NCBI GenBank assembly: GCA_023460795.1
Contig: JAEWPC010000082.1
Span: 1 to 49,388 of the forward strand
Length of the DNA: 49,388 nucleotides
Direction: 5' to 3'
Origin: Bacillota bacterium
Lineage (GTDB): Bacteria > Bacillota > Bacilli > Paenibacillales > Paenibacillaceae
Shown: piece by piece, positions 30,868 through 41,097 of the stretch
Layout of the letters: every line of letters starts with the position of its first letter
How positions within the stretch are numbered: the stretch's first letter is position 1
Made by a program: the position numbers and the translations under genes
The notes under the pieces: model-generated
Seen by the model: the letters and a program-made list of their open reading frames with translations, nothing else
What the model was told of the DNA's origin: nothing
Database searches by the model: none

Positions 30868-31301
30868 ATGGCAAATTGGTTTCGCAGGATGTGGAAACTA
30901 TCCTTTATAAAATTTTGAACGTACCGGAGCTTAAAAACTCCATTACCGGACAGGTTTATAAAGATGGGTTCCGGCCAACCAACAGCGGGAAAGAAGATGT
31001 AAGCATCAGTACGCTGGCATTATCCCAAGAGCAGCCACAAATTGCAGTTTGCAACGTCAATATTCATGTTCCCGATCTTCAGCAGACGATGAATCACGGT
31101 ATAGATTACGTTCCGAATAGCGTAAAGCTCAGAAATCTAGCCGAAAAGGCGATGCAAGTGATTAATGAAGCATTATTGAATCCTTTATACAAAGATCTTT
31201 CAGTGCGACTAGATTACCAGCGCACTTTCCGGAACCAGGACACAGAAGCCAGAGAGCATTTTCAGAATTTAAGAATAGAATTAATAATTCCAAACAACTA
31301 A
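30858..31301 (+). CDS. Tail terminator/completion-like protein
   Basis: 147 residues with the alternating helix-strand layout of tail terminators: a helix (DVETILYKILNVPELKNSIT), strands (VAISTLALSQEQPQIAVCNV-like), a long helix with RNLAEKAMQVINEALLNPLY, and a last RIELIIPN strand. It lies immediately before the tail-tube gene, the normal place for the protein that caps tail growth. Assignment is by order and fold-like pattern. Confidence 0.62.
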   Translation: MGVNGKLVSQDVETILYKILNVPELKNSITGQVYKDGFRPTNSGKEDVSISTLALSQEQPQIAVCNVNIHVPDLQQTMNHGIDYVPNSVKLRNLAEKAMQVINEALLNPLYKDLSVRLDYQRTFRNQDTEAREHFQNLRIELIIPNN

Positions 31302-31308
31302 CAAAATT

Positions 31309-31782
31309 ATGGCAACATTATTCACCTACGGACTTTCAGAAATCCAATTTAATGGGACTAAGGTCGGTATGACGTATAAAGACACCGCAAGACTTACGCA
31401 AGAAGATCCGGAGATCACAGAACACTACGAGGAGGGGAAAGCCAATCCCGCAGTGACTACCGAAACGAAGCGTATTCCTAAGCTGGAATTTGCGATCATG
31501 AATCCTGACGCACAGTTTCTACAAACCCACATGGGTGGAACTTACGATTCACCAACTAAAACATGGTCTTTTGATGGCAGCGAAACCGTGGCTACAGGAA
31601 CATGGACTGTACTTCCGAAAAAAGGATTTGAGCACATCAAGATCAACAAAGGGCAGGCAAATGCTAAGATTGATTTTGACATTTCTGACAAAGGCTTGCT
31701 GCTTGTTCGGTTTGTGGTTACTCCTCTACAGCCTGATGATGCAGAGGATAAACCAATCGAAATTAAGGAGAAAATTGTTTAA
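31309..31782 (+). CDS. Major tail (tube) protein
   Basis: 157 residues. A beta-rich protein with TYGLSEIQFNGTKVGMTYKD, an EITEHYEEGKANPAV loop, ETKRIPKLEFAIMNPDAQFL, and a late RFVVTPLQPDDAE strand, matching the compact tube fold. It is followed at once by a strong intrinsic terminator, as is common for the highly expressed tube gene. No sheath gene precedes it, supporting a siphophage tail. Confidence 0.78.
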   Translation: MATLFTYGLSEIQFNGTKVGMTYKDTARLTQEDPEITEHYEEGKANPAVTTETKRIPKLEFAIMNPDAQFLQTHMGGTYDSPTKTWSFDGSETVATGTWTVLPKKGFEHIKINKGQANAKIDFDISDKGLLLVRFVVTPLQPDDAEDKPIEIKEKIV

Positions 31783-31786
31783 TAAC

Positions 31787-31817
31787 AACAACCCTGTATT
31801 AATCGGGGTTGTTTTTT
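31787..31817 (+). terminator. Intrinsic terminator after the tail-tube gene
   Basis: Stem AACAACCC with GGGTTGTT around a short loop, followed by a run of six T. It should lower transcription of the tail genes relative to capsid and tube genes. Partial read-through is needed for the downstream tail genes, since no other promoter is evident. Confidence 0.82.
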
Positions 31818-31829
31818 AATCCTTTTCAG

Positions 31830-32363
31830 ATGACTGAAATAGAATTGCAAAAAAGAGAAATTGCAAAGCTGATCAATCAGGGGTTTACCTTTGAGATAGT
31901 CAGTCTTGTAAAGAAAAGAAAGCCGGGATTATTGGGCTTCTTTCAGAAGAAAATAACTGAAAAAGTTACTTCAAAATTCATCATTCGGGAGCTTACCCTT
32001 ATAAAACTGGACCGCATTGCACTTGCCAGTTTGGATATAGACGTAAACGCTTACAGCAATGAAAGCGCAGATGTTTACTACAAGAAAAACAGCAGAATGC
32101 ACTTCAGGAAAATGGCCAGCATTCTAGCCATTGCAGTAGCGGAAACACCCGACGAGGAAAAAGAATTATCAAATCTCTTTTTTGAATCGCTGAGACCAAG
32201 CGAAATCTTGCAACTAATGAACACTATTGACGTTGCCAGCAATCTACAGGATTTTATAAGCTCTACGCTGTTGGTAACCGCCACGGCAGCACAAACAGCA
32301 AAAGTGGAAAGCGTAGAGGACGAGTTACCGGACTACAATCCCCCTACGGAAGGCGAGGAATGA
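31830..32363 (+). CDS. Tail assembly chaperone (gpG-like)
   Basis: 177 residues from the ATG at 31830; the earlier in-frame TTG lies inside the terminator and is rejected. Mostly helical (MTEIELQKREIAKLINQGFT, LFFESLRPSEILQLMNTIDV), located between tube and tape measure like lambda gpG. Its stop overlaps the ATG of the next gene (ATGA). No convincing slippery heptamer is seen near its end, so coupling seems to be by overlap, not by frameshift. Confidence 0.7.
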   Translation: MTEIELQKREIAKLINQGFTFEIVSLVKKRKPGLLGFFQKKITEKVTSKFIIRELTLIKLDRIALASLDIDVNAYSNESADVYYKKNSRMHFRKMASILAIAVAETPDEEKELSNLFFESLRPSEILQLMNTIDVASNLQDFISSTLLVTATAAQTAKVESVEDELPDYNPPTEGEE

Positions 32364-32563
32364 TATGCCAGCATTTAGGCTGGACATGGGAATATCTACA
32401 TACTGGAATTCCGTTTAACACTGTCCTAAAAATAATGAGAGATCTTCCGGAACATATTTATGACGAAGAAGATGATGATGAGGAAGGAGAAAAATACCCT
32501 GAGCCTAAAGAACAGAGCGCAGAGGGAATGATAAAAGTAATGCAACAGTACAACCTGATATAA
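32360..32563 (+). CDS. Tail assembly chaperone, T-like partner
   Basis: 67 residues. The start LGWTWEYLHTGIPFNTVLKI resembles the conserved T-type region (a GW...Y..  ..IP segment) of the frameshift partner in other phages. Here it is a separate gene that begins on the ATGA overlap with the gpG-like gene. The acidic centre (DEEDDDEEGE) is usual for chaperones that bind the basic tape measure. Ends 2 bp before the tape-measure ATG. Confidence 0.68.
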   Translation: MICQHLGWTWEYLHTGIPFNTVLKIMRDLPEHIYDEEDDDEEGEKYPEPKEQSAEGMIKVMQQYNLI

Positions 32564-32565
32564 AA

Positions 32566-35500
32566 ATGGCTGAGATAATAGGTGGAGAATTGAAGTATGT
32601 AGCGACTATTGACACCAGTCAGCTGGATAAATCCCTGCTTACATCAGAAGGCAGGCTGAAAGGGTTTACTGAATTGGCAGAGCAAACAGGAACTTCACTG
32701 GACAATATATTTTCCAAGGCGAAAGCAAACCAAGGCGTTGATATTTTCGGCATTAGCAGGGAAAATATTAAAATACAGAAGCAGGCCATCGAAGATCTGA
32801 AAAAGCAGATTGACGAATTACAAGACAAGGCAAAAGGCACCGCCCCCGGCATGGCGCAGGCGGGCATTTTAAGCCAGATAGGTCCACTGAAAGCAGAATT
32901 GGCAGCTGAAGAAAGAGCATTGATCGAATTGCAGGCGGAACTTGGAAAGACCGAACAAAAGCAAATATCTCTCACCACAGCCCGCAATCAGGCACTTGAT
33001 ACCATGCGTAAATTAACGCTGGAGAACAAACAGGGAACAGACGAATATAAAGCAGCCGAGCAAGCTGTTATCGACTATAATAAAGCTATTGAGCAGACCA
33101 ACGCACAAGCAAAAATGCTAACAGCAGGCGGTCTTTCCGGCATTATACAAAACATGAGCATTGCAACCGGACTGTTATCCACCGGCGTGGCCGTTGCCGG
33201 GTTGTTCAGTTCAGAAAATGAGAACCTGAACAGGATAATGCTTAAAACACAGGCGTTGCTTTCCGCAACAATTACCCTACAACAATTACAGCAATCCGTT
33301 ACCACTAAAGGAATTTTTGGAATCACCTCCTTGACTGCTGCTAAGAACGCATGGGCAGCCGTGAACGCAAGAGTGGCCGTGTCACTGGGGATCACTACCG
33401 CAGCTGCACGGGTTTTATTGAGCGTGTTATCATTAGGATTAACCGTTGCCATTGGTGCAGTTATCTACGCATGGAGCAAGCTATCGGAAAAGCAGGCGGA
33501 GCAGGTGAAAATGAATAAGGCTGTTGCTGATTCGTTGGCTGGTTCCTTGGTTGCATACAAAACCCTTCAGGCGCAATGGAATGCGCTGGGTAACGACCTG
33601 AATGCGAAGAAAAAATTCATTACTGACAACAAAGATGAATTTCAGGATCTGGGTGTGAAAGTAGGCAACGTTTCTGAAGCTGAAAGATTCTTAGTGTCAC
33701 AATCGGCGAATTTTGAAAAGGCAATGATGCTGAGAGCAGAAGCCGCGGCCATGGCTCAAATCGCTATGGAGAAATTTAAAGAATCTATCGTTGCGGATCG
33801 TGAAATAAAGGATTTCGATAAAAACTGGAGTGAATCAGGATTCTTTGGAAAAGTTGGATTATCTGCACAGGCTATATTCACGGGGTTGGATCACAAAAAA
33901 GGTGCAAATCTGAAAGCAGAAGCTGAGCAACTGATAAAAGAGCAGGCCGACCTGATGAAAAAAGCAGAAGATTTGGCCAAAAAAGCCGCAAATCCCTACA
34001 CGGGGCCTGAGAAAAAACCCGACAAAAATAACCCATTAGCCGAAATATTTGACAGTGAAAGCATTCTGAAACTAAGGCAGCAAATATCCCTTATGGACGC
34101 CGCTTTGGATCGTATGGGTAAAAACGGGGAGGTGCGTCTCCGTGCTTTGGACAAATACGGAAAAGAATACGCTACCAAAGAAGTTACCACCCGAGAAAAC
34201 GCAATTAAAATGCGTGAAGATCTGGCAGAACGTCTGGCAGAAGCTGAAAAAAGAATTATGATTCAGTCGTTCGATGAACAGTTGGAGCAGACCAGAAAGC
34301 ACATGGCTCTACGTGATGAACTTGTGCAACAAGGATTTTCAAAAGACAATATAGATGCGCTGTTTCCGGAGGTAAAAGACAAATCCTTTATACAGTACCT
34401 GGAAGAAACCGAAAACGCACTGAGTAAGTTGATGGATTCCGGAAAAGGCAAGGAAGAAACAGCCGAAAACCTTCAAAAAATCCGTCAGGAAATTGAGAAA
34501 TACAGAGGTCATGAATCTTACATAGAAGGCGTAAAGAAAAGCATTGACGAACTTAAAAATTCCTTTACCGGATCTGAGCTAATCTCTAATCTCAAAAGAC
34601 AGCTTGCATTGACCGCTGGCGAAACCACAGAGCAGGAGGAAGCTGAAAGAAAGCGGATTTACGAAAAAGCTATTCAGGAGGAAGAGATCGCTATGAAGCA
34701 GCGGTATCAGAATATTTTGAAGGAGCAGCAAAGCTTTACAGAAAAAAGTATTGCGCTTCAAAAAGAGTACGAAGACACGATTGCGCTTGCAGGAACAGAC
34801 GAAGAACGGGATAAAGTAAACAAATCTTTCTCTTCCCGATTTACCAGCTTGTTTTTTGATGAAATGCAAAACTCTGAACAATGGGCTCAAATCTTCATCG
34901 ACATGAACGAGGTGGCCACACAGAAACTGGAAGAATTTCGGGAAATCCTTGTTTCACAATTGACACAAGCCAAAACCGCAGCCGACAGAATAGAAATCGG
35001 AAACTTCATAAAACAAATTGATGATGCACTGAGAAGCCGTAAATCCGGACAGGCAATAAAAGATTTTTTCAAAGCAATTTCCGACGGTGCGACCACTTCG
35101 GAAGAAAAGCTGAAAAAGCTGATGCTGGCAATAGACGAAACGCAAGGGTATTTATCTTCTGTTGCGGATATCGCCATTGGCGTAAAGGGAGTATTTGACG
35201 ATCTGGGAATCAGTATGGATAACGCTTTCGGCGATGTTCTGAACGATATTGAGCAGACTATTGAAGGACTGGGGCAACTTACTGAAGGTATTCAGGATTT
35301 TGCAGTGGGTTATGCTACGGGAAACCCTGTACAGATGATCGCCGGAGGGATAAAAGCGATAGGAGGCGTCATAAAAACCGTTTCAGGATGGTTTAATGAC
35401 GATGATAAGAAAGAAAGAAATATCGCACGGTACACTGAGGAATTGCGGGAACTGGAGCGGGTTTTTGAAAGCCTGAACCGGACGATAAGCAAATCGCTGG

Positions 35501-36294
35501 GTGAAGATTATTTTGACGTTTCCAAACAAGCAATAGACAACCTGAGACAGCAGCAGCAGAAGCTTAGGCAGATGATCGACGAAGAATCCGGCAAGAAAGG
35601 AGCTGATCAGGACAAAATTCAAGGCTATTACAACCAAATCGCAGCAATTGACAACGCTATTGATGGCATGATGCAGAGCATGGCGGATAAGATATTGGCC
35701 GGCATGGATGCGCAAAGCATAATGGACAAGCTTTCTGATGCGCTTGTTTCCGCTTTTGAAAATGATGAAGATGCGGCACTTGCCATGGGTAGAACCGTTG
35801 ATCAGATGTTGAGGGATATGGTTATCAATGCGCTAAAAATGCAGATTCTCGCACCTGAAATCAAAAAGGTGGTGGATAAGATTATGAGCAGTCTTGGATT
35901 CGATTCTCAGGGGAACGGCTCATTTGACGGACTGACAGAGGAAGAGCGGGCAAAGATCAAGGATATGCTTGCCAACGCTTCTAATCAGTTTACAAGTGCT
36001 TTGCAAGAATATGAAGATCTTTTCGGAGCAGCAGCCGGAAATGCAGTCGGCATGAAAGGCGACATAAAAGGCATCACTGAAAAGACCGCCGGAGCACTGG
36101 AATCGCAGATCAACGCTATGCGCATACATCAGGTAGAGCAACTGAAAACAGCAAAGTTGAACCATGCAATATTTGTGGAATCGCTGAAAAATCTGGTGAT
36201 GATAGAATACAACACCAGGCATCTGATCAAAATTCAGAAAGACATAGCGGAAATGAATGAAAAAATGAGTAAAAAACTGGCAGGAGTGCCTTAA
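32566..36294 (+). CDS. Tail tape measure protein
   Basis: 1242 residues, the longest gene. Early helical region (KQAIEDLKKQIDELQDKAKG), a hydrophobic glycine/alanine-rich block at about 185-305 (SIATGLLSTGVAVAGLF, LSVLSLGLTVAIGAVIYAW) that would insert in the target membrane, then long coiled-coil stretches and a late hydrophobic part (YATGNPVQMIAGGIKAIGGV). By the usual rule of about 1.5 angstrom per residue the tail would be near 185 nm; that is an estimate. Confidence 0.92.
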   Translation: MAEIIGGELKYVATIDTSQLDKSLLTSEGRLKGFTELAEQTGTSLDNIFSKAKANQGVDIFGISRENIKIQKQAIEDLKKQIDELQDKAKGTAPGMAQAGILSQIGPLKAELAAEERALIELQAELGKTEQKQISLTTARNQALDTMRKLTLENKQGTDEYKAAEQAVIDYNKAIEQTNAQAKMLTAGGLSGIIQNMSIATGLLSTGVAVAGLFSSENENLNRIMLKTQALLSATITLQQLQQSVTTKGIFGITSLTAAKNAWAAVNARVAVSLGITTAAARVLLSVLSLGLTVAIGAVIYAWSKLSEKQAEQVKMNKAVADSLAGSLVAYKTLQAQWNALGNDLNAKKKFITDNKDEFQDLGVKVGNVSEAERFLVSQSANFEKAMMLRAEAAAMAQIAMEKFKESIVADREIKDFDKNWSESGFFGKVGLSAQAIFTGLDHKKGANLKAEAEQLIKEQADLMKKAEDLAKKAANPYTGPEKKPDKNNPLAEIFDSESILKLRQQISLMDAALDRMGKNGEVRLRALDKYGKEYATKEVTTRENAIKMREDLAERLAEAEKRIMIQSFDEQLEQTRKHMALRDELVQQGFSKDNIDALFPEVKDKSFIQYLEETENALSKLMDSGKGKEETAENLQKIRQEIEKYRGHESYIEGVKKSIDELKNSFTGSELISNLKRQLALTAGETTEQEEAERKRIYEKAIQEEEIAMKQRYQNILKEQQSFTEKSIALQKEYEDTIALAGTDEERDKVNKSFSSRFTSLFFDEMQNSEQWAQIFIDMNEVATQKLEEFREILVSQLTQAKTAADRIEIGNFIKQIDDALRSRKSGQAIKDFFKAISDGATTSEEKLKKLMLAIDETQGYLSSVADIAIGVKGVFDDLGISMDNAFGDVLNDIEQTIEGLGQLTEGIQDFAVGYATGNPVQMIAGGIKAIGGVIKTVSGWFNDDDKKERNIARYTEELRELERVFESLNRTISKSLGEDYFDVSKQAIDNLRQQQQKLRQMIDEESGKKGADQDKIQGYYNQIAAIDNAIDGMMQSMADKILAGMDAQSIMDKLSDALVSAFENDEDAALAMGRTVDQMLRDMVINALKMQILAPEIKKVVDKIMSSLGFDSQGNGSFDGLTEEERAKIKDMLANASNQFTSALQEYEDLFGAAAGNAVGMKGDIKGITEKTAGALESQINAMRIHQVEQLKTAKLNHAIFVESLKNLVMIEYNTRHLIKIQKDIAEMNEKMSKKLAGVP

Positions 36295-36305
36295 AAATAA
36301 ATGTT

Positions 36306-36800
36306 ATGAGTATCGGTAAAGAAATAGCAACGGAGGCTAAAAAAAAGAAGATTTGTAAAGAATCCTTCAACGATCTGAACAAAGCAACAGACGTGAAAAC
36401 ACTGTGCGAGATGTATTTCAAAGGCGACGACTGGACGATGAAAAATGATTTTCCGGGACTTGCTCTGCTGGAAAAATACAAAGATGAATCCGGAGAATTT
36501 GGATTGCATACACATTTCAAAGGAACATTAAAAAATCAGGAGAACACCGCATTGCTTGGAAAGTCGGACGCACAGTTGGAATATGATAATTTCTTTGTAG
36601 GAAAACTCATTGTTCGCCACACCAGTAAGGCTAAAATACGAGCAACAGGAAACGCTATTCTCTATATCAACCTACTGGACAACGCTCACGTGGATGTTGT
36701 AGCAGACGAAAAAGCAAGAGTATTTATAAACCAGTACGGAAGTACTTCAGGATTCAGGATCACCGGAGCAGTGGACGTGAAAGAAAAGACATGGAAATAA
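36306..36800 (+). CDS. Hypothetical tail-region protein, 164 aa
   Basis: 164 residues. After a helical start (EIATEAKKKKICKESFNDLN, TLCEMYFKGDDWTMKNDF), the second half is a row of short similar strands (KLIVRHTSKAKIRATGNAIL, NAHVDVVADEKARVFINQYG) as in a small right-handed beta-helix. Such folds occur in tail spikes and tips. It lies between tape measure and Dit and overlaps Dit by 10 bp. No family recognised; a tail-tip accessory role is inferred. Confidence 0.6.
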   Translation: MSIGKEIATEAKKKKICKESFNDLNKATDVKTLCEMYFKGDDWTMKNDFPGLALLEKYKDESGEFGLHTHFKGTLKNQENTALLGKSDAQLEYDNFFVGKLIVRHTSKAKIRATGNAILYINLLDNAHVDVVADEKARVFINQYGSTSGFRITGAVDVKEKTWK

Positions 36801-37429
36801 TATATTCAATCAACGGGATAAACTTTAAAAACTACGGAGTGTACGTATCACTTTCGGAAGGCATTTTCAATGCCCTTAAACGGAAGAAGATCAACACGTT
36901 TGAATGGGCGGAGTACCACGGTATTTCCGCAGACCTTTCCAATCCACGTTTTGAAGCCCGTGAAATTGAATTGTATTGCTTTGTGACCGGCGACAACGCA
37001 CAGGATATGTTTGATAATTTCAGGAATCTGATTATTGCACAATTCCAGAAAGCTGGTACGCAGAGACTGATGATCAAACCAGGCACTGCCAAACCGCTTG
37101 TTTATGAAGTATATCTGGAAGATGACATAAAACTTTCAAAGCTCTTCAGGGACGGAACAATGACTGGACTGTTCAGGATAAAACTCATTGAACCCAATCC
37201 GATTAAGAAGGTGTATTTGTTCAAAAATACATTTCTGAATCTGTCTTATAAATCCAACTCTGAAACAGAAATATTTTTCGGTGACGGAACTAAAGTGACC
37301 GTTCCGGGTAACGCATCAATCACCGACAAAGAATTGCCGGGCGGTGATAAGTACATCATCATTGCCGGAAACATCGATCAAGTAACCAACATCGTAACCA
37401 ACGCAACATTAGTATGGGACAAATTATAA
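36791..37429 (+). CDS. Distal tail protein (Dit)-like
   Basis: 212 residues. The N-terminal part (MEIIYSINGINFKNYGVYVS, ARPFEARE-like region, ELYCFVTGDNAQDMFDNFRN) follows the Dit/gp19.1 pattern: a beta-sandwich with a belt helix forming a hexameric ring at the tail end. The C-terminal part (NSETEIFFGDGTKVTVPGNA) is a second beta domain. Order tape measure, Dit, Tal is the usual siphophage order. Overlaps the next gene by 16 bp. Confidence 0.8.
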   Translation: MEIIYSINGINFKNYGVYVSLSEGIFNALKRKKINTFEWAEYHGISADLSNPRFEAREIELYCFVTGDNAQDMFDNFRNLIIAQFQKAGTQRLMIKPGTAKPLVYEVYLEDDIKLSKLFRDGTMTGLFRIKLIEPNPIKKVYLFKNTFLNLSYKSNSETEIFFGDGTKVTVPGNASITDKELPGGDKYIIIAGNIDQVTNIVTNATLVWDKL

Positions 37430-40400
37430 AAAGGAATAATTTGCCTCATATCAACTTGGTAGAACGGGGCAAGAGAACGATACAGAACGCCACACTGTCA
37501 CAGGGATTATTAACCGACGATACGGTGCGTTATTCCGTGCTTTCCAATTCCGTTCTGGACATTAAAATAAACGATACCATTGACGTTTTCGGAAGCGTTT
37601 ACCGTATTAATTCTTTGCCTTCTGTTACCAAAACTCAAAATAATCTATATCAGTACGAAATAACCGGACAAGGTTTAATGTTCGATTTACTCAGGTGTAA
37701 ATTCTTCAATGCTGATGCAGTAGGCTTCAAAACAGATACAGAATTTCCGCTCATTGGTGATCTGGAACTATTCCTGAATGTGATCATCAACAATATGGTT
37801 CGTCTGGATGCTGACTGGGAGCTTGGGAATATACCCACAGGCACCGAAACGAAAACGCTCACTTTTGCGCAAGACACCTGTTTATCAGCATTACAAAAAA
37901 TTTGTAATGATTACAAAACCGATTTCTGGGTAAAATTCGACAACGGAAAGTTTAAGATTTACACCGGAAATTACGGCAGCACCATACCTGTAACTTTCGA
38001 GTACGGAAAAGGGAAGGGACTTTATTCTTTGGCCAGAACAAACGTGAATGACAATGAAGTCGTGACACGGATGTACGTTTCAGGTGGTAGTCAGAACTTA
38101 CCGGCCGGTTATAGAGATTGGAGCAGAACCTTGAAACTTCCGGCAGTGGATTATCTGGAAGATCCTGTTTTAATAGCTTCAATGGGATTGATAGAAGGCA
38201 GCTTGGATTTTCCTGATATTTACCCAAAACGCACCGGTACGATTACGAAGGTTTCAGACACCTTCAAATTTGAGGATAACACGATGGATTTTGACCTTGC
38301 GGAAAAGAATCTTGATGGCACTTATAAATATTTAGTTCCCGGTACGAGTGCAAAGGTGCATTTCAACACTGGAAACCTTGCAGGCTATGAGTTTGAGATT
38401 AAGAAAAACGGCTATAAACACGCTGATAAGAGCTTTGAAATAATACCTTTCAAAAACGAACAAGGGCAAAAATTTCCTGATGAAAACCAAAGTGCATTTC
38501 AGTTTAACGAAGGTGATGAATATGTAATTCTGGACATCATTATGCCCGTTGTTTATGTGGAAAATGCCGAAAACGAGCTGATGACAAAGGCGGAAGAACA
38601 GTTTAACCTACACAAACAAGCAAAAGTAACGTATAATCTGGAATGTGATCCGAAATACATAGAATCTTTAGCCTATCAGTTTGAGATCGGCGATTATGTT
38701 CAGGTGAAAGATGCAGCACTGGGAATTGATAAGGTTTTGAGAATTAATTCTATTACGAAAACCTTTATACAGAACGGAGAATGGAAGCCTTTTAACTGGC
38801 AGATCGTTATCGCAGACGGCTACGAAATAGATTATTCTTCACAGGTCATTCTGGACATAAAAGACGTGAAAAACGTGATCAGCATTCTGAATTTAGGGCA
38901 AATTTCTTTCTCTAAAATCGGACTGAAAACCACAGAGGAACTGAAGAATCTAATCTTCGATACAGACGATTATTTCGACCCTGAGAACATCAAGCCCAAT
39001 TCGATAGAAACCAACATGATTGCAGTTGGGGCGCAATCACAGCAAATATCTTTGTCATCTGTATTCCGGATTAACTACGAAGGAAATGAGAATCGTGTAA
39101 ATGTATTGGCTGGTGTACTGTTCAGTCAAACAATGGACAAAACATGGAGCATTGGTGCTTTTAATACCATACTTCCGGATAATGAATATAGGTATGTATA
39201 TGCCCGATGCCAGAAAGCTGGAACCACAGGAGAAATATATCTTACTCAGGACAAAATAAAGTTCGATGAGAGTAATCCTACTTATTATTATTTCCTTGTG
39301 GGAATATTACATTCTGTTGTGGAAGGTGTGCGGGTTTTGAGCATCACAATCGGAACGACAACCATCAACGGTGGATTGATCAGAACAGGTATTATCACCT
39401 CTCTTGACGGTCAAACCTCATTTAATTTGAATACTGGAGAAATTACGGGAAAAATAACTTTTTTACCGGGTTCAAATGCTTTTAATCAAATCCTGACATT
39501 GGGCAAAAACTTGCTTTCAGGATCGGACTTTCAAAAGGATGGTTTGGGGAGCTGGAATGTAAATACAGGAACTGTAACGCCAAATCCCGAAGGTATTTTG
39601 ATAGAAGCGGATTCGTATGCAGATGGTATATATCAATATTTGCCTTTTATTGAAGCTGGGAAAACCTATACTATTTCAATATGGACGAAAGCTGTTTTTC
39701 AAGCAGGAACATTGTATGAATTTAATTTAGGCTTTAATACCGGAGAATATCAGACGATAAGCATTCCAATTGACAACACACAATTTATAAAGACTTCTGT
39801 CACAGTTACGGCTAACACGTCCGGTGATGCAGTAATTCTATATTCAAACGGAACCGATATAAACAGATTTATCCTCAAATATATGAAAATTGAGGAAGGA
39901 CACATTGCAACCGACTGGACACCTACACCGGCTGAGGTGGATGCTCAAATCCTGAATGCTCAGAACACCGCTAATGCAGCGCAAAATCAAATAAATGATT
40001 TTTCCTCTGACAATATTCTGTCGCCGATGGAAAAGCAGATTCTAAAGCAGAATTATGATGCTATTCTTTCGGAATATCCGGTATTGATAGCACAGGCGGG
40101 GCAATACTCTGTTTCCACACTGAACTATACTACCAAGTATGATGATTTGGTGGCGTTTATAGAGAATGAAGGAATCTTTGATGACCTTACCGTGCAGTCA
40201 GCAGTTTCCGGCGTAACACTTAGAGATCGGTTTAAAGATTACTACACCGCAAAAGTGGCACTGGTGAAGGTGATTACAGATACAATAAAAGGAAACCTAT
40301 ACGATTTATCCGTAATTACCGACAATTTCACGTCTATTTCAGGCGGCCTGATTATGTCAAATGTTATTTCCGTAGGGCAAACACAAGCTGTTCAGAATGC

Positions 40401-41094
40401 CTTTATTTCCGGTGTTACTGACGATGGCGTAAATTCTATACGATTCGGAGCAGGAGCCGATTACGCAAACAAAGCGTCTGCACCTTTTAAAGTGCTTCAC
40501 AACGGTAAATTAATTGCCCAAAACGCTGAAATTACAGGTAAAGTAACAGCCACAGAAGGCAGTTTTACAGGTGCTATTTATTCCGGACAGGGAATAATTG
40601 GCGGATGGACGATAACATCTTCTGAATTAACCAGCGTAGCGGGAAAAATCCGTTTTGGGACAGTGGATTTGTTAGGCAATTTGATAGATGGCGTTTTGAT
40701 CAGTAATAATGCCGATCCGACACCTTTTTACAGGAACAATTTCAGAGTGATCAATAAATACGCAGGAAACCTTACAAATGTTGCTGCTGGCTTTTCTGCA
40801 CAAGCATCTTCTGCTTATAACATAGGAGTACAAACATACGCAACAGGGGGAGCGCAATCACTAAACGTTGGCATCATGGCATCGGCGTACGGTGGGGCAT
40901 CTAATCACAATGCACACCTGAAGGAGGGAACGCTATTTTTAGATGCTCTGAATGGTTTTTCTGGGATTAGAACTTACCGCAAGAATCAATTTGGCACATC
41001 CATTTTGGCGACTGGATTCACAGGCTCAATAACGCTATCCAGCACCGTCTTAACTTTTCAATTTGGAATTTTAGTAATGGTACAAAACATATAA
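37414..41094 (+). CDS. Tail-tip protein (Tal/hub-like) with carbohydrate-binding-like module
   Basis: 1226 residues. The N-terminal 400 residues look like the gp27/Tal hub: LSQGLLTDDTVRYSVLSNSV, DTIDVFGSVYRINSLPSVTK and YQYEITGQGLMFDLLRCKFF. A middle part is a linker with TTTINGGLIRTGIITSLDGQ. At about 705-835 (NLLSGSDFQKDGLGSWNV to KIEEGHIATDWTPTP) is a CBM-like beta-sandwich often seen in phage tails. A helical unit (LSPMEKQILKQNYDAILSEY) follows, then a fibre-like end. It would contact the cell surface and nucleate the tail tip. No peptidase motif is evident. Confidence 0.82.
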   Translation: MGQIIKRNNLPHINLVERGKRTIQNATLSQGLLTDDTVRYSVLSNSVLDIKINDTIDVFGSVYRINSLPSVTKTQNNLYQYEITGQGLMFDLLRCKFFNADAVGFKTDTEFPLIGDLELFLNVIINNMVRLDADWELGNIPTGTETKTLTFAQDTCLSALQKICNDYKTDFWVKFDNGKFKIYTGNYGSTIPVTFEYGKGKGLYSLARTNVNDNEVVTRMYVSGGSQNLPAGYRDWSRTLKLPAVDYLEDPVLIASMGLIEGSLDFPDIYPKRTGTITKVSDTFKFEDNTMDFDLAEKNLDGTYKYLVPGTSAKVHFNTGNLAGYEFEIKKNGYKHADKSFEIIPFKNEQGQKFPDENQSAFQFNEGDEYVILDIIMPVVYVENAENELMTKAEEQFNLHKQAKVTYNLECDPKYIESLAYQFEIGDYVQVKDAALGIDKVLRINSITKTFIQNGEWKPFNWQIVIADGYEIDYSSQVILDIKDVKNVISILNLGQISFSKIGLKTTEELKNLIFDTDDYFDPENIKPNSIETNMIAVGAQSQQISLSSVFRINYEGNENRVNVLAGVLFSQTMDKTWSIGAFNTILPDNEYRYVYARCQKAGTTGEIYLTQDKIKFDESNPTYYYFLVGILHSVVEGVRVLSITIGTTTINGGLIRTGIITSLDGQTSFNLNTGEITGKITFLPGSNAFNQILTLGKNLLSGSDFQKDGLGSWNVNTGTVTPNPEGILIEADSYADGIYQYLPFIEAGKTYTISIWTKAVFQAGTLYEFNLGFNTGEYQTISIPIDNTQFIKTSVTVTANTSGDAVILYSNGTDINRFILKYMKIEEGHIATDWTPTPAEVDAQILNAQNTANAAQNQINDFSSDNILSPMEKQILKQNYDAILSEYPVLIAQAGQYSVSTLNYTTKYDDLVAFIENEGIFDDLTVQSAVSGVTLRDRFKDYYTAKVALVKVITDTIKGNLYDLSVITDNFTSISGGLIMSNVISVGQTQAVQNAFISGVTDDGVNSIRFGAGADYANKASAPFKVLHNGKLIAQNAEITGKVTATEGSFTGAIYSGQGIIGGWTITSSELTSVAGKIRFGTVDLLGNLIDGVLISNNADPTPFYRNNFRVINKYAGNLTNVAAGFSAQASSAYNIGVQTYATGGAQSLNVGIMASAYGGASNHNAHLKEGTLFLDALNGFSGIRTYRKNQFGTSILATGFTGSITLSSTVLTFQFGILVMVQNI

Positions 41095-41097
41095 AAG

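Noticed and set aside
32340..32380. Programmed frameshift between the two tail chaperone genes
   Set aside because: No slippery heptamer is seen near the junction and the second gene has its own ATG in an ATGA overlap.
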